Positions 1 to 5,368 of a DNA stretch of 5,368 bases are shown here, one piece after another. Position numbers and translations under genes: made by a program. Source of the stretch: Actinomycetes bacterium (GTDB lineage: Bacteria; Actinomycetota; Actinomycetes; Actinomycetales; Cellulomonadaceae); assembly GCA_023461115.1 (NCBI GenBank), contig JAEWOA010000338.1:1-5368 (forward strand), read 5' to 3'. Position 1 is the stretch's first letter. Each line of letters begins with the position of its first letter. The notes under the pieces are model-generated. The model did no database searches. It was not told where the DNA came from and saw only the letters and a program-made list of their open reading frames with translations.

Positions 1-116
1 CCTCGGTGCTGCCGCGTCCGGACAGCGCGGTGGTCGGCGCCACCGTCGTCGGGGTCGGCGGCCAAGCGCCGCACGCGGCCGAGCCCACGCCCGAGGCGGT
101 GGCCCATGCACGGTGA
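1..116 (+). CDS. 3' end of an upstream gene, possibly the LysM-type eCIS baseplate/tube-adaptor protein (partial)
   Basis: An open frame enters from the left edge (first full codon at position 3) and stops at TGA 114-116. The visible tail begins SVLPRPDSAVVGATVVGVGG and ends EAVAHAR. It has no stop before 114 and overlaps the start of the spike gene by 11 nt, as expected of an operon neighbour. No diagnostic domain remains. In known eCIS clusters the gene just before the VgrG-like spike encodes an Afp7-like protein with a LysM or related module that joins inner tube and spike. The opening VLPRP could be the last strand of a LysM repeat, where such modules often end in a hydrophobic-Leu-Pro stretch. 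That identification rests on gene order and is weak. That a coding frame ends here is more secure, though only 37 codons can be read. Confidence 0.55.
   Translation, partial: SVLPRPDSAVVGATVVGVGGQAPHAAEPTPEAVAHAR
93..96 (+). promoter_or_regulatory. Putative ribosome binding site for the spike gene
   Basis: GAGG lies 9 nt upstream of the ATG at 106, inside the upstream coding frame. It is a short match, but it supports ATG 106 as the start. The 11-nt overlap with the preceding gene suggests translational coupling. Confidence 0.4.
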
Positions 117-1956
117 GGAGCACGCCGCCCAGCCCGCCGTGAAGGTGGACGGGCGCACACTGCCCGACGACGTCGCGCCCCTGCTCGTGAGCCTCACGGT
201 GGACACCGCGCGCAACGTCCCAGACCTCGTGGCGCTCCGGTTCCTCGACGAGCGCGGGATCGTGCTGTCGAAGGCAGGGTTCGCGATCGGCGCCGCGCTC
301 GAGGTGTCCGTGCGGCTCAGCGGCCCCGGCGGCGAGCTGCCGCTCTTCAAGGGCGAGGTGACGGCGCTCGAGGCCGAGCTCGACGTCAGCGGCCTGCACA
401 CCGTCGTCCGCGGCCTGGACCGCTCGCATCGGCTCTTCCGCGGCCGCCGCACCGAGGCGTACGTCAAGATGTCGGCGAACGACATCGCGCGGAAGGTGGC
501 CTCGCGCGCCGGGCTCCAGGGCGAGGCCTCGGCGGTCGACGGCGCCAGCCAGATCGAGCACGTCGCGCAGGACAACATCAGCGACTGGGACTTCCTGCAG
601 GCGCTCGCGGCCCGTGCGGGCGCGAGCGTGCGCGTCGACGACCGCAAGCTCGTCTTCGCGACCCCGACGAAGGCGTCCACGGCGCCGCCCGCGAGCGGCT
701 CGGACAGCCCGCGCGAGAACCCGCTCGTGCTCGAGCGCGGGGTGAACCTGCTGGCGTTGCGGGCCACGGTGACGGCGTCGGGCCAGGTGCCCGAGGTCCA
801 GGCGCGCGGGTGGGACCCCCGGCAGAAGCAGGCGGTCGTCGTGACGGCCTCGGCGGCGACGACGAGCGCGCAGCTCGCAGACGCGGACCCCGCGAAGATC
901 GCGAAGCTGGTCTCCGCGCCGCCGTACGTCCTGGCCACCCCGACACTCGCCGAACGCTCCGAGGTCAAGGCGCGCGCCGACGCGCTCGCGGAACGGATCG
1001 CGGGCGGGTTCGCCGAGCTCGAGGGCGTCGCCGTCGGGAACCCGGCCATGAAAGCCGGCGTCGCGGTGGTGCTGCGGCAGGTCGGGAGCCCGTTCGACGG
1101 CCGCTACGTGCTGACGTCGGTGCGGCACACGCTGGTCGAGGGCGGGTTCCAGACGGCATTCACGGTGGCGGGCGGCTCGGAGCGCTCACTGCTCGGATCG
1201 GGGGGCGTCGACCTCGCGGGCGGGAGCGCGGCCCGCTCGCGGCAGCACGGCGTGCTCAGCGCGATCGTCACCGACGTCAAGGACCCCGCCAAGCTCAACC
1301 GGGTCAAGGTGAAGATCCCGGTGCTGTCCGACACGTTCGAGACGTGTTGGGCGCGCGTGGTGCAGCCGGGCGCGGGCGCCTCACGCGGCACGGGCCTGCT
1401 GCCCGAGGTCAACGACGAGGTGCTGGTCGCGTTCGCCGACGGCGACACCAACCAGCCATACGTGCTCGGCGGTCTCTACAACGGCAAGGACACACCCGAG
1501 CCGGACCAGGTGAACAGCGACGGGACGGTCGGCAAGCGCGTCTTCGTCTCCCGCACAGGCATGCGCGCCGAGTTCCTGGAGACGCCCGCGGCCGAGGAGC
1601 TCGTGCTCTCGACGTCCGGCGGCAAGCAGAAGCTGCGGTTCGTCCAGAAGAGCCAGGCGCTCGTCGAGCTGCTGTCCGAGGGCCCGCTGAAGGTCGTCGC
1701 GCAACAGGACGTCACGGTCGAGTCGAAGCAGAACGTCACGGTGACCACCTCCGCGGGGAACGTCTCCGTCAAGGGAGTCGACGTCGCCGTCGAGGGCTCC
1801 AAGTCGCTCACGCTCAAGGCCCCGCAGGTCTCGATCCAGGGCCAGGCGACCGCCGAGCTCAAGGCGCCGCAGGTGAAGGTCGCGGCGGACGCGCAGGTCG
1901 AGGTGTCGGGCAACGCGATGGCCGTGCTGCGCGGCGGCCTCGTGAAGATCAACTGA
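106..1956 (+). CDS. VgrG/gpD-gp5-like baseplate spike protein (Afp8-like)
   Basis: A 616-residue central spike protein, presumed to form a trimer at the tube tip and pierce the target membrane. Residues ~10-370 resemble the gp27/phage late-control D fold: DNISDWDFLQALA starts at residue 156, and a GWDP motif covers W236. A Ser/Pro/Ala-rich linker lies near 187-205. Residues ~381-470 match the gp5/Vgr OB-fold: HGVLSAIVTDVKDP from 381, LLPEVNDEVLVAF around 431-443, and GGLYNGKD at 455-462. Residues ~476-616 start with SRTGMRAEF and then alternate hydrophobic and polar residues with recurring V-x-V and two KAPQV units, as in the triple-stranded beta-helix of VgrG needles. No catalytic domain is fused to the C-terminus, unlike evolved VgrGs. 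The protein ends right after the helix, so a tip protein or cargo would be supplied separately. The start at ATG 106 overlaps the upstream gene. A T6SS VgrG is less likely given the gp25, J and I neighbours and the absence of Tss genes. Confidence 0.93.
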   Translation: MHGEEHAAQPAVKVDGRTLPDDVAPLLVSLTVDTARNVPDLVALRFLDERGIVLSKAGFAIGAALEVSVRLSGPGGELPLFKGEVTALEAELDVSGLHTVVRGLDRSHRLFRGRRTEAYVKMSANDIARKVASRAGLQGEASAVDGASQIEHVAQDNISDWDFLQALAARAGASVRVDDRKLVFATPTKASTAPPASGSDSPRENPLVLERGVNLLALRATVTASGQVPEVQARGWDPRQKQAVVVTASAATTSAQLADADPAKIAKLVSAPPYVLATPTLAERSEVKARADALAERIAGGFAELEGVAVGNPAMKAGVAVVLRQVGSPFDGRYVLTSVRHTLVEGGFQTAFTVAGGSERSLLGSGGVDLAGGSAARSRQHGVLSAIVTDVKDPAKLNRVKVKIPVLSDTFETCWARVVQPGAGASRGTGLLPEVNDEVLVAFADGDTNQPYVLGGLYNGKDTPEPDQVNSDGTVGKRVFVSRTGMRAEFLETPAAEELVLSTSGGKQKLRFVQKSQALVELLSEGPLKVVAQQDVTVESKQNVTVTTSAGNVSVKGVDVAVEGSKSLTLKAPQVSIQGQATAELKAPQVKVAADAQVEVSGNAMAVLRGGLVKIN

Positions 1957-1962
1957 GCGGGC

Positions 1963-1969
1963 GAGGAGG
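1963..1969 (+). promoter_or_regulatory. Strong ribosome binding site deciding the GTG start of the gp25-like gene
   Basis: GAGGAGG sits 6 nt before GTG 1976, within the short gap after the spike stop codon. This is close to an ideal Shine-Dalgarno and fixes the non-ATG start. Confidence 0.8.
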
Positions 1970-1975
1970 CGGACC

Positions 1976-2392
1976 GTGGGGCAGGAGTTCATCGGCGCGG
2001 GATGGTCGTTCCCCGCGCGCGCCGACGCGACCGGCCGCGTCGCGCTGTCCCGCGACCACCACGAGATCGAGGAGAGCATCCGCCTGATCCTGGCGACCTC
2101 GCCCGGCGAGCGGCCCATGCGGCCCGAGTTCGGCTGCGCCGTGCACGAGCACGTCTTCGCTCCCGCCGACGCGACGACCGCCGGCGCGATCGCGTACGCG
2201 GTGCGCGTCGCGCTCGAGCGGTGGGAGCCGCGCATCGACCTCCAGGACGTCGTCGTCAGGTTCGACGAGGTCGACCGCGGCCTGCTGTACATCGACGTGC
2301 GGTACGCCGTGCGCGGCGCCAACGACCCCCGCAACCTCGTCTTCCCCTTCTACACGATCCCCGACGAGCCGACCCCGACGATGGGAGCCTGA
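1976..2392 (+). CDS. gp25/GPW-like baseplate wedge protein (Afp9-like)
   Basis: A 138-residue protein of the gp25 (GPW_gp25) family, the wedge component that contacts the first sheath ring in contractile tails and in T6SS (TssE). The family signature is clear: residues 41-53 read TSPGERPMRPEFG, followed by ERWEPRIDL at 81-89 and the strand LLYIDVRYAV around 103-112. Length is typical. The start is GTG 1976, with a strong Shine-Dalgarno and 19 nt after the spike gene. The stop at 2390-2392 is separated from the next GTG by one base. The N-terminus carries an aromatic GWSFPA stretch, common in eCIS and phage versions. It presumably joins the J- and I-like products of the next two genes to form the wedge. 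Family assignment is secure. Placement in an eCIS rather than a phage tail is inferred from the surrounding order. Confidence 0.95.
   Translation: MGQEFIGAGWSFPARADATGRVALSRDHHEIEESIRLILATSPGERPMRPEFGCAVHEHVFAPADATTAGAIAYAVRVALERWEPRIDLQDVVVRFDEVDRGLLYIDVRYAVRGANDPRNLVFPFYTIPDEPTPTMGA
2383..2387 (+). promoter_or_regulatory. Ribosome binding site for the baseplate J-like gene
   Basis: GGGAG lies within the last codons of the gp25-like gene, 6 nt before GTG 2394. It supports that GTG as the start and a stop/restart mode of translation. Confidence 0.6.
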
Positions 2393-2393
2393 C

Positions 2394-4340
2394 GTGCTGC
2401 CCTCCCCGCACCTCGACGACCGCCGGTTCCAGGACCTCGTCGACGACGCGAAGCGCATGGTGCAGCGCCGCTGCCCCGAATGGTCCGACCACAACGTCTC
2501 CGACCCGGGCGTCACGCTCATCGAGACCGTCGCGTTCATGACCGACGAGCTGTTCTACCGGCTCAACCGCGTGCCCGACCGCCTGTACCTCGCATTCCTG
2601 GAGCTGCTCGGCGTGGGGCTGCACCCACCCGGCGCCGCGACGGTCGACCTCGACCTGTGGCTGTCCGCGCCGCAGGACGAGGACGTCGTCGTGCCTGCGG
2701 GCACCGAGGTGGCGACGAACCGCACCGACCGCGAGGACGCGATCGTGTTCTCCACCACGGCGCCCCTGGTGATCGCGCCGCGCGAGCTGCGCCACGTCTC
2801 GACGCAGCGGGCGGGCGGCGAGCCCATGGGCCAGGACGACCGGCTCGCGTCCGCCGAGCAGGTCCCGGTGTTCGCGGACGTCCCGCAGTTGGGCGACGCG
2901 CTGCTGCTCGGGCTCGACGAGGCGGCGCCGTCGCTCACGGTCGCGCTGCGGTTCGACAGCACGGTGCAGGGCGTGGGCGTCGACCCGCGGCGCCCACCGC
3001 TCGCGTGGGAGGCGTGGGACGGCCGCGCATGGGCCACGTGCGACATCGCGGACGACGGCACGGGCGGGCTCAACCGCGCGGGCGACGTGATCCTGCACGT
3101 CCCCGCGTCGCACACCACGTCGGTGCTCGCCGGGGTGCGGGCCGGATGGCTGCGCTGCCGCGTCGTCGAGCCCGACGAGGGCTACCCGCCGTACGGCGCC
3201 TCGCCGACTGTGCGCGAGGCGTCCGCGTTCGTCGTCGGCGGCACGGTCGCCGCCGTCCACGCCGAGACCGTCGACGACGAGGTCGTCGGCCTGTCCGAAG
3301 GCGTGCACGCGCAGACGTTCCCGCTCGAGCACGGCCCGGTCGTCGCGGGGCCGCCCACGGTGCTCGAGGTGGCCGCGGGCTCCGGGTGGGACGAGTGGGC
3401 CGAGGTCGAGTCGTTCGCCGGCCACGAGCCGTCCGACCAGGTCTTCATGCTCGACCGCTACGCGGCCGAGATCCGGTTCGCGCCCGCGGTGCGCGAGCCG
3501 GACGGCGCGCTGCGCGCGTTCGGGGCGGTGCCCCCCAAGGGCGCGCCCATGCGCCTGCGGAGGTACCGCACCGGCGGCGGTCCGGGCGGCAACGTCGCCG
3601 CGGGCGCGGTGCAGGTGCTGCGTGGCGGCCTGCCGTTCGTCGACCGGGTGTCCCACCGCCGCCCCGCGGCGGGCGGTGTGGCGGCCGAGACCGTGGCCGA
3701 GGCCAAGGAGCGCGGGCCGCTCGCGCTGCGGGTGCGCGACCGCGCGGTCACCGCCGAGGACTACGAGCACCTGGCCCGCGAGGCCGCGGTGGACGTCGCA
3801 CGCGTGCGGTGTGTCGCTGCGGGTGACGGCGCCGATGCCGGCGCCGTGCGCGTGCTCGTCGTGCCCGCGGCACAGCCCGACGCCGCCGGGGTGCTGCGCT
3901 TCGAGGAGCTCGTGCCCTCGCCCGACTCGCTCGCGCGCATCGCCGACCACCTCGACGAACGCCGGCCCGTGGGCGCGCGCGTCATCGTCGAGCCGCCGTT
4001 CTACCAGGGCGTGACGGTCGTCGCGCGCCTCACCCCGCGGCCCCGCGCGGCCAAGACGCTCCTCGAGCAGGAGGCCGTGCGCGCGCTCAACGCGTACTTC
4101 GACCCGCTGCGCGGCGGGCCGGACGGCGACGGCTGGCCGTTCGGGCGGCCCGTGCAGGCCGGCGAGGTGTACGCGGTGCTCCAGCGGCTGCCCGGCTGCG
4201 AGCTGGTGGAGGACGTCAAGCTCTTCGCGGCCGACCCCATCACGGGCCGCCGGGGCGACGCCGTGCAGCGCATCGACCTGGACAAGCACGCGCTCGCGTT
4301 CTCGTTCCGGCACCAGGTCCGCGTCGTGGCGGGGTCCTGA
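2394..4340 (+). CDS. Baseplate J-like wedge protein (Afp11-like)
   Basis: A 648-residue baseplate assembly protein of the gpJ/gp6-like group, which links neighbouring wedges into the ring around the spike. The N-terminus has the characteristic W30-SDHNVSDPGVTLIE segment (to residue 44) followed by LFYRLNRVPDR (53-63). VPAGTEVAT (100-108) is the usual strand pair of this family. Further landmarks are DDEVVGLSEG (294-303), RYRTGGGPGGNVAAG (390-404, the beta-rich core), the GG pair at 427-428 before an AETVAEAKE helix, and RAVTAEDYEHLA (450-461), typical of the conserved C-terminal half. The start is GTG 2394, one base after the gp25 stop, and the TGA at 4338-4340 shares its A with the next ATG. 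The protein is shorter than the Afp/PVC homologue as I recall it, but fits the simpler 'putative baseplate assembly protein' form. No frameshift or missing segment is evident. Confidence 0.94.
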   Translation: MLPSPHLDDRRFQDLVDDAKRMVQRRCPEWSDHNVSDPGVTLIETVAFMTDELFYRLNRVPDRLYLAFLELLGVGLHPPGAATVDLDLWLSAPQDEDVVVPAGTEVATNRTDREDAIVFSTTAPLVIAPRELRHVSTQRAGGEPMGQDDRLASAEQVPVFADVPQLGDALLLGLDEAAPSLTVALRFDSTVQGVGVDPRRPPLAWEAWDGRAWATCDIADDGTGGLNRAGDVILHVPASHTTSVLAGVRAGWLRCRVVEPDEGYPPYGASPTVREASAFVVGGTVAAVHAETVDDEVVGLSEGVHAQTFPLEHGPVVAGPPTVLEVAAGSGWDEWAEVESFAGHEPSDQVFMLDRYAAEIRFAPAVREPDGALRAFGAVPPKGAPMRLRRYRTGGGPGGNVAAGAVQVLRGGLPFVDRVSHRRPAAGGVAAETVAEAKERGPLALRVRDRAVTAEDYEHLAREAAVDVARVRCVAAGDGADAGAVRVLVVPAAQPDAAGVLRFEELVPSPDSLARIADHLDERRPVGARVIVEPPFYQGVTVVARLTPRPRAAKTLLEQEAVRALNAYFDPLRGGPDGDGWPFGRPVQAGEVYAVLQRLPGCELVEDVKLFAADPITGRRGDAVQRIDLDKHALAFSFRHQVRVVAGS

Positions 4341-4879
4341 TGCGCGGCATGGTCGAGGGCCTCGCGTCGCCCGTCCCCATCGCGAGCCGGCTGCCCGTCG
4401 TGCTGCAGGAGGACGACTTCCTGCAGCGGTTCACCGCCGCGCTCGACGACGTGCTGGCGCCCGTGTTCCTCACGCTCGACTCGCTCGCGTGCTACCTGGA
4501 CCCGCGGCTCGCGCCCGACGACTTCCTGGAGTGGCTCTGCGGTTGGGTCGGCATCGAGCCCGACCAGACGTGGACCTCCCAGCGGAGGCGGGAGATCGTC
4601 ACGCGCGCCGCCGAGGTGCACCGGTGGCGCGGGACGGCGCGCGGCATCGCGCAGGCGGTCGCGCTCGTCGTCGACGGCGATGTCACGGTGTCCGACAGCG
4701 GCGGCGCCACGTCGTCCACCACGCCGCGCGGCGGGCTGCCCGGCGACGCCGAACCGTGGCTGCGCGTCGTCGTGCGCGCGTCCGGCCCCGTCGACCGCGC
4801 GCGCGTCGAGCGGGTCATCGCATCGGTCAAGCCGGCCCACGTGCCGTGCGTCCTCGAGGTCCAGGAGGTGGCGTCATGA
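4340..4879 (+). CDS. Phage tail protein I-like baseplate protein (Afp12-like)
   Basis: A 179-residue protein matching the phage tail protein I / gp7-like group, which partners with the J protein in the baseplate wedge. The signature is YLDPRLAPDDFLEWLCGWVG (residues 52-71), followed by RRREIVTRAAEVHRWRGTARG (82-102), and near the end KPAHVPCVLEV (164-174). A Gly/Ser/Thr-rich loop lies at about 118-136. The start is ATG 4340, overlapping the J stop by one base, with GGGG at 4331-4334 as a modest ribosome site. A second ATG at 4349 (residue 4) is possible but less well spaced. The stop at 4877-4879 overlaps the next ATG by four bases. In Afp-type clusters the fibre gene follows this one. Here it is followed by a zinc-ribbon gene. 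Confidence 0.92.
   Translation: MRGMVEGLASPVPIASRLPVVLQEDDFLQRFTAALDDVLAPVFLTLDSLACYLDPRLAPDDFLEWLCGWVGIEPDQTWTSQRRREIVTRAAEVHRWRGTARGIAQAVALVVDGDVTVSDSGGATSSTTPRGGLPGDAEPWLRVVVRASGPVDRARVERVIASVKPAHVPCVLEVQEVAS
4863..4869 (+). promoter_or_regulatory. Strong ribosome binding site for the zinc-ribbon gene
   Basis: AGGAGGT lies 6 nt before ATG 4876, inside the last codons of the tail protein I-like gene. With the ATGA overlap, this strongly supports ATG 4876 as a genuine start and the zinc-ribbon gene as a member of the operon. Confidence 0.85.
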
Positions 4880-5368
4880 TCGTCTGCCCGGAGTGCGGCA
4901 CACAGAACCAGGACGACGAGCAGTTCTGCGGTGGGTGCGGCGCCTACCTGTGGAGCGATGTCGGGGCGGGGTCCGCCGAGGTGCCTCAGCAGACGACGCG
5001 CGGCCGAGTCGCGATGCGGGAGGCGCCACCCGAGGAGAAGGTCGAGCCAGTCGTCGAGCGCGCCGAGCCGCCGACCAGCGCTCCCGAACCCCCGGCCGGA
5101 CCGCCCGAACCCCCGACGGTCGCGCCGCGGTCCGAACCCAGCCCGCCGCCCCGGACGCAGATCCCCGCGCCCCTGTCGGAGCCTTCTGCGCTCGAGCCTC
5201 CTGCGCCCGAGCCTTCCGCGCCCGAGTCTCCTGCGCCCGAGCCTCCTGCGCCCGACCCTTCCGCGCCCGCTCCTGCCACCCCTGCGCTCGACGCCGCCGC
5301 CGCGGCGTTGGTGGCGCCGCCGCCGCCCGCCGCCTGCTGTGGATGCTTTCAGAGTTGTATGAACAATT
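4876..5368 (+). CDS. Zinc-ribbon protein with long Pro/Ala/Glu-rich tail, function unknown (partial, runs off the window)
   Basis: An open frame of 164 codons with no stop before the window end. Residues 4-21 form a C4 zinc ribbon: C4-P-E-C7, ten residues, then C18-G-G-C21, followed by GAYLW. From about residue 51 to 153 the chain is dominated by Pro, Ala, Glu and Ser and is almost certainly disordered, with a pentapeptide repeat at 103-132. No membrane segment or catalytic motif is reached. ATG 4876 overlaps the previous stop by four bases and has an excellent Shine-Dalgarno, so co-expression with the baseplate genes is likely. From general recollection, actinobacterial proteins with an N-terminal zinc ribbon and proline-rich linker often continue into a second ribbon, a membrane helix or a carbohydrate-binding-like domain. 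Whether this one does cannot be seen. It could be a baseplate accessory, anchor or cargo adaptor, but no function is assigned. The last ten or so codons (from about 5338) differ sharply in composition and may not belong to the gene. Confidence 0.8.
   Translation, partial: MIVCPECGTQNQDDEQFCGGCGAYLWSDVGAGSAEVPQQTTRGRVAMREAPPEEKVEPVVERAEPPTSAPEPPAGPPEPPTVAPRSEPSPPPRTQIPAPLSEPSALEPPAPEPSAPESPAPEPPAPDPSAPAPATPALDAAAAALVAPPPPAACCGCFQSCMNN
5182..5271 (+). repeat. Six tandem copies of a degenerate 15-bp unit encoding a Pro/Ala/Glu pentapeptide
   Basis: Six consecutive 15-bp units with consensus CCT-yCy-GCG-CCC-GAG encode PSALE, PPAPE, PSAPE, SPAPE, PPAPD and PSAPA (residues 103-132 of the zinc-ribbon protein). 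The units stay in frame and differ mostly at the second codon, so length changes by unit gain or loss would keep the reading frame. Upstream, the 12-mer CCCGAACCCCCG also occurs twice, at 5083-5094 and 5104-5115. The protein role is probably a flexible, extended spacer. Confidence 0.85.
5338..5368. other. Abrupt low-GC segment at the 3' edge; possible assembly artefact or foreign junction
   Basis: The final 28 bases (5341-5368) contain 10 G/C, about 36%, while the preceding sequence is near 80% G/C. Codons in the open frame change at the same point to TGT, TTT, AGT, TGT and AAT, which are nearly absent elsewhere in the window. The change follows directly on a low-complexity GCC/CCG-rich tract and the tandem repeat, where short-read assemblies commonly break. 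It could also be the edge of inserted DNA. No terminal inverted repeat can be judged from so short a stretch. Confidence 0.6.

Noticed and set aside
106..1956. Spike gene as a type VI secretion VgrG
   Set aside because: No T6SS genes are visible, and the gp25, J and I order that follows is that of phage-tail-like eCIS baseplates. The J- and I-type proteins are not T6SS components in this form.
810..2087. A 425-codon + strand open frame in another phase across the spike and gp25 genes
   Set aside because: It is extremely Arg/Gly-rich, crosses a well-supported gene boundary, and has no family features. It is a frame shadow.
2480..3826. A 448-codon + strand frame inside the J-like gene
   Set aside because: It is an Arg/Gly/Ala-only composition shadow of the true frame, with no plausible ribosome site or motif.
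2256..4313. A 685-codon open frame on the - strand opposite the J-like gene
   Set aside because: It is the usual antisense shadow of GC-rich coding DNA. It is Arg/Gly/His/Ala-rich, has no recognisable domain, and lies opposite a clearly conserved family protein.
5182..5271. A short regular repeat that could suggest a CRISPR-like array
   Set aside because: The units are contiguous 15-mers without spacers and keep a protein reading frame, so this is a coding tandem repeat.
4986..5279. A - strand Gly/Ser/Ala repeat protein resembling a glycine-rich or collagen-like sequence
   Set aside because: It is the reverse complement of the Pro/Ala/Glu repeat. It has no independent start signal and its apparent repeats follow from the sense-strand units.
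5335..5358. A second zinc-binding site from the cysteines at residues 154-161
   Set aside because: Spacing does not form paired CxxC knuckles, and most of the residues fall in the compositionally alien 3' edge that may be artefactual.
4931..5362. A + strand Arg/Pro/Leu/Ser-repeat frame overlapping the zinc-ribbon gene
   Set aside because: Its repeats are the same 15-bp units read out of frame. The frame from ATG 4876 has a strong Shine-Dalgarno, a stop/start overlap and a recognisable zinc ribbon.

Overview
The window is very GC-rich (roughly three quarters G+C by eye), with codons ending almost always in G or C, GTG as well as ATG starts, and purine-rich Shine-Dalgarno sites. This points to a high-GC actinomycete, of the kind seen in Cellulomonas and relatives. 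The genus is a guess from composition. It holds a compact, one-direction block of contractile-injection-system baseplate genes. Gene order and families fit an extracellular contractile injection system (eCIS; the Afp/PVC/Streptomyces CIS group, phage-tail-like particles) better than a type VI secretion system or an intact prophage.

Layout, all on the + strand: (1) positions 1-116, the 3' end of an upstream gene, probably the LysM-type inner-baseplate/tube-adaptor protein (Afp7-like) by position; (2) 106-1956, a VgrG/gpD-gp5-like spike protein (Afp8-like); (3) 1976-2392, a gp25/GPW-like baseplate wedge protein (Afp9-like); (4) 2394-4340, a baseplate J-like protein (Afp11-like); (5) 4340-4879, a phage tail protein I-like protein (Afp12-like); (6) 4876 to the window end, an N-terminal C4 zinc ribbon followed by a long Pro/Ala/Glu-rich tail, incomplete at 5368. 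Genes overlap or nearly touch at every junction (11-nt overlap, 19-nt gap, 1-nt gap, 1-nt overlap, 4-nt overlap), so this looks like one translationally coupled operon. No promoter, terminator, RNA gene or mobile element is visible, and no stretch over 20 bases lacks a gene.

In this model the spike trimer sits on the tube end. gp25 and the J and I proteins build the wedges that surround the spike and trigger sheath contraction. Sheath, tube, ATPase and any effector genes would lie outside the window.

The least explained parts are at the 3' end. A zinc-ribbon/proline-rich protein sits where the Afp cluster has its tail fibre. No PAAR tip gene lies between gp25 and J, where Afp has one. The last ~30 bases drop abruptly to about 36% GC, which looks like a contig-end artefact or a junction with foreign DNA.
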